From: Ancylomarina salipaludis
GTDB lineage: Bacteria; Bacteroidota; Bacteroidia; Bacteroidales; Marinifilaceae
Reading direction: 5' to 3'
Length of the DNA: 64,000 nt
Assembly (NCBI RefSeq): GCF_004122035.1
Contig: NZ_SAXA01000002.1
Span: forward strand, 415,462-479,461
Below are positions 63,974-64,000 of the stretch, piece by piece (the stretch's first letter is position 1; each line of letters begins with the position of its first letter). The position numbers and the translations under genes are program-made. The notes beneath the pieces were generated by a model that was given only the letters and a program-made list of their open reading frames with translations, did not search any database and was not told where the DNA came from.

Positions 63974-64000
63974 ATGGATAGTATAAAATACACAACAAAC
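63974..64000 (+). CDS. possible start of a gene running off the window
   Basis: ATG at 63974 is followed by nine open codons (MDSIKYTTN) to the window edge. There is no clear ribosome site or promoter, so this is only a possibility. Confidence 0.25.

Larger units (their letters stand above)
62999..64000. other. 1-kb AT-rich region upstream of the lysis cassette
   Basis: No convincing gene, tRNA or integrase signature is present on either strand. It holds the inverted repeat at 63814-63890, a small stem near 63741-63762 (ctcacc/ggtgag) and a possible start codon at 63974. The promoter of the lysis cassette should lie near 63000-63100, but no consensus element was seen. Confidence 0.5.

Overview
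The window looks like a chromosomal segment of a Bacteroidota bacterium. The most likely home is an anaerobic or facultative Marinilabiliales/Marinifilaceae-type lineage, but this is inferred from gene content and not from any search. Supporting signs are promoters of the TTTG-N19-TAnnTTTG type, a tmRNA with the tag GENNYALAA, a SusC-type TonB-dependent receptor, a type IX secretion triad (type B sorting-domain protein, PorP/SprF, OmpA-type protein), a Rho factor with a long low-complexity insertion, and an anaerobic pyruvate module (pyruvate:ferredoxin oxidoreductase plus pyruvate phosphate dikinase). Most of the window is ordinary, densely coded core chromosome with low to moderate GC.

Layout. 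1-4.1 kb (minus): 5' part of pnp, rpsO and gcvP. 4.4-12 kb (plus): bcp, recA, a secreted S9 peptidase, then a SPOR-domain protein/ClpS-like/NfeD/FloA operon. 12.2-12.8 kb: tRNA-Ser(GCU) followed by four identical tRNA-Pro(UGG) genes, each followed by a hairpin. 13-20.7 kb: TlpA-like thioredoxin, and a scattered cobalamin salvage group (PduO-type adenosyltransferase, CbiZ amidohydrolase, a P-loop protein and CobQ), with dus, a TetR regulator, an unknown 125-aa protein and bioB. 21-29.8 kb: pruA, a kelch lipoprotein, NhaC antiporter, phosphatidylserine decarboxylase, YqgE, and a rhomboid/HAD phosphatase/aminotransferase IV operon. 29.8-33.7 kb: T9SS-associated triad. 33.8-37 kb: holA, AMP nucleosidase, HsdR-N protein, YhcH and a tiny lysine-rich protein. 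37-44 kb: an orphan SusC-like receptor flanked by broken copies of the 3' end of the adjacent ppdK gene. 44-51.5 kb: dihydroorotate dehydrogenase-like enzyme, two small metal-site lipoproteins, nifJ and a DUF4143 ATPase. 51.7-57 kb: rho, rpoD, rpe and an AlaDH/saccharopine dehydrogenase-like enzyme. 57-61.4 kb: tmRNA, a GNAT-nitrilase fusion and a FUSC transporter-like protein. 61.7-63 kb: an isolated phage-type lysis cassette (endolysin, membrane coiled-coil protein, holin) with its own terminator. 63-64 kb: AT-rich DNA without a convincing gene.

The most unusual structures are the ppdK 3'-end fragments around the SusC-like receptor, the stand-alone lysis cassette, the tRNA-Pro tandem array with a hairpin after each copy, and the unknown 125-aa protein that starts the bioB transcription unit opposite cobQ. 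No CRISPR array, rRNA, transposase or integrase was seen.
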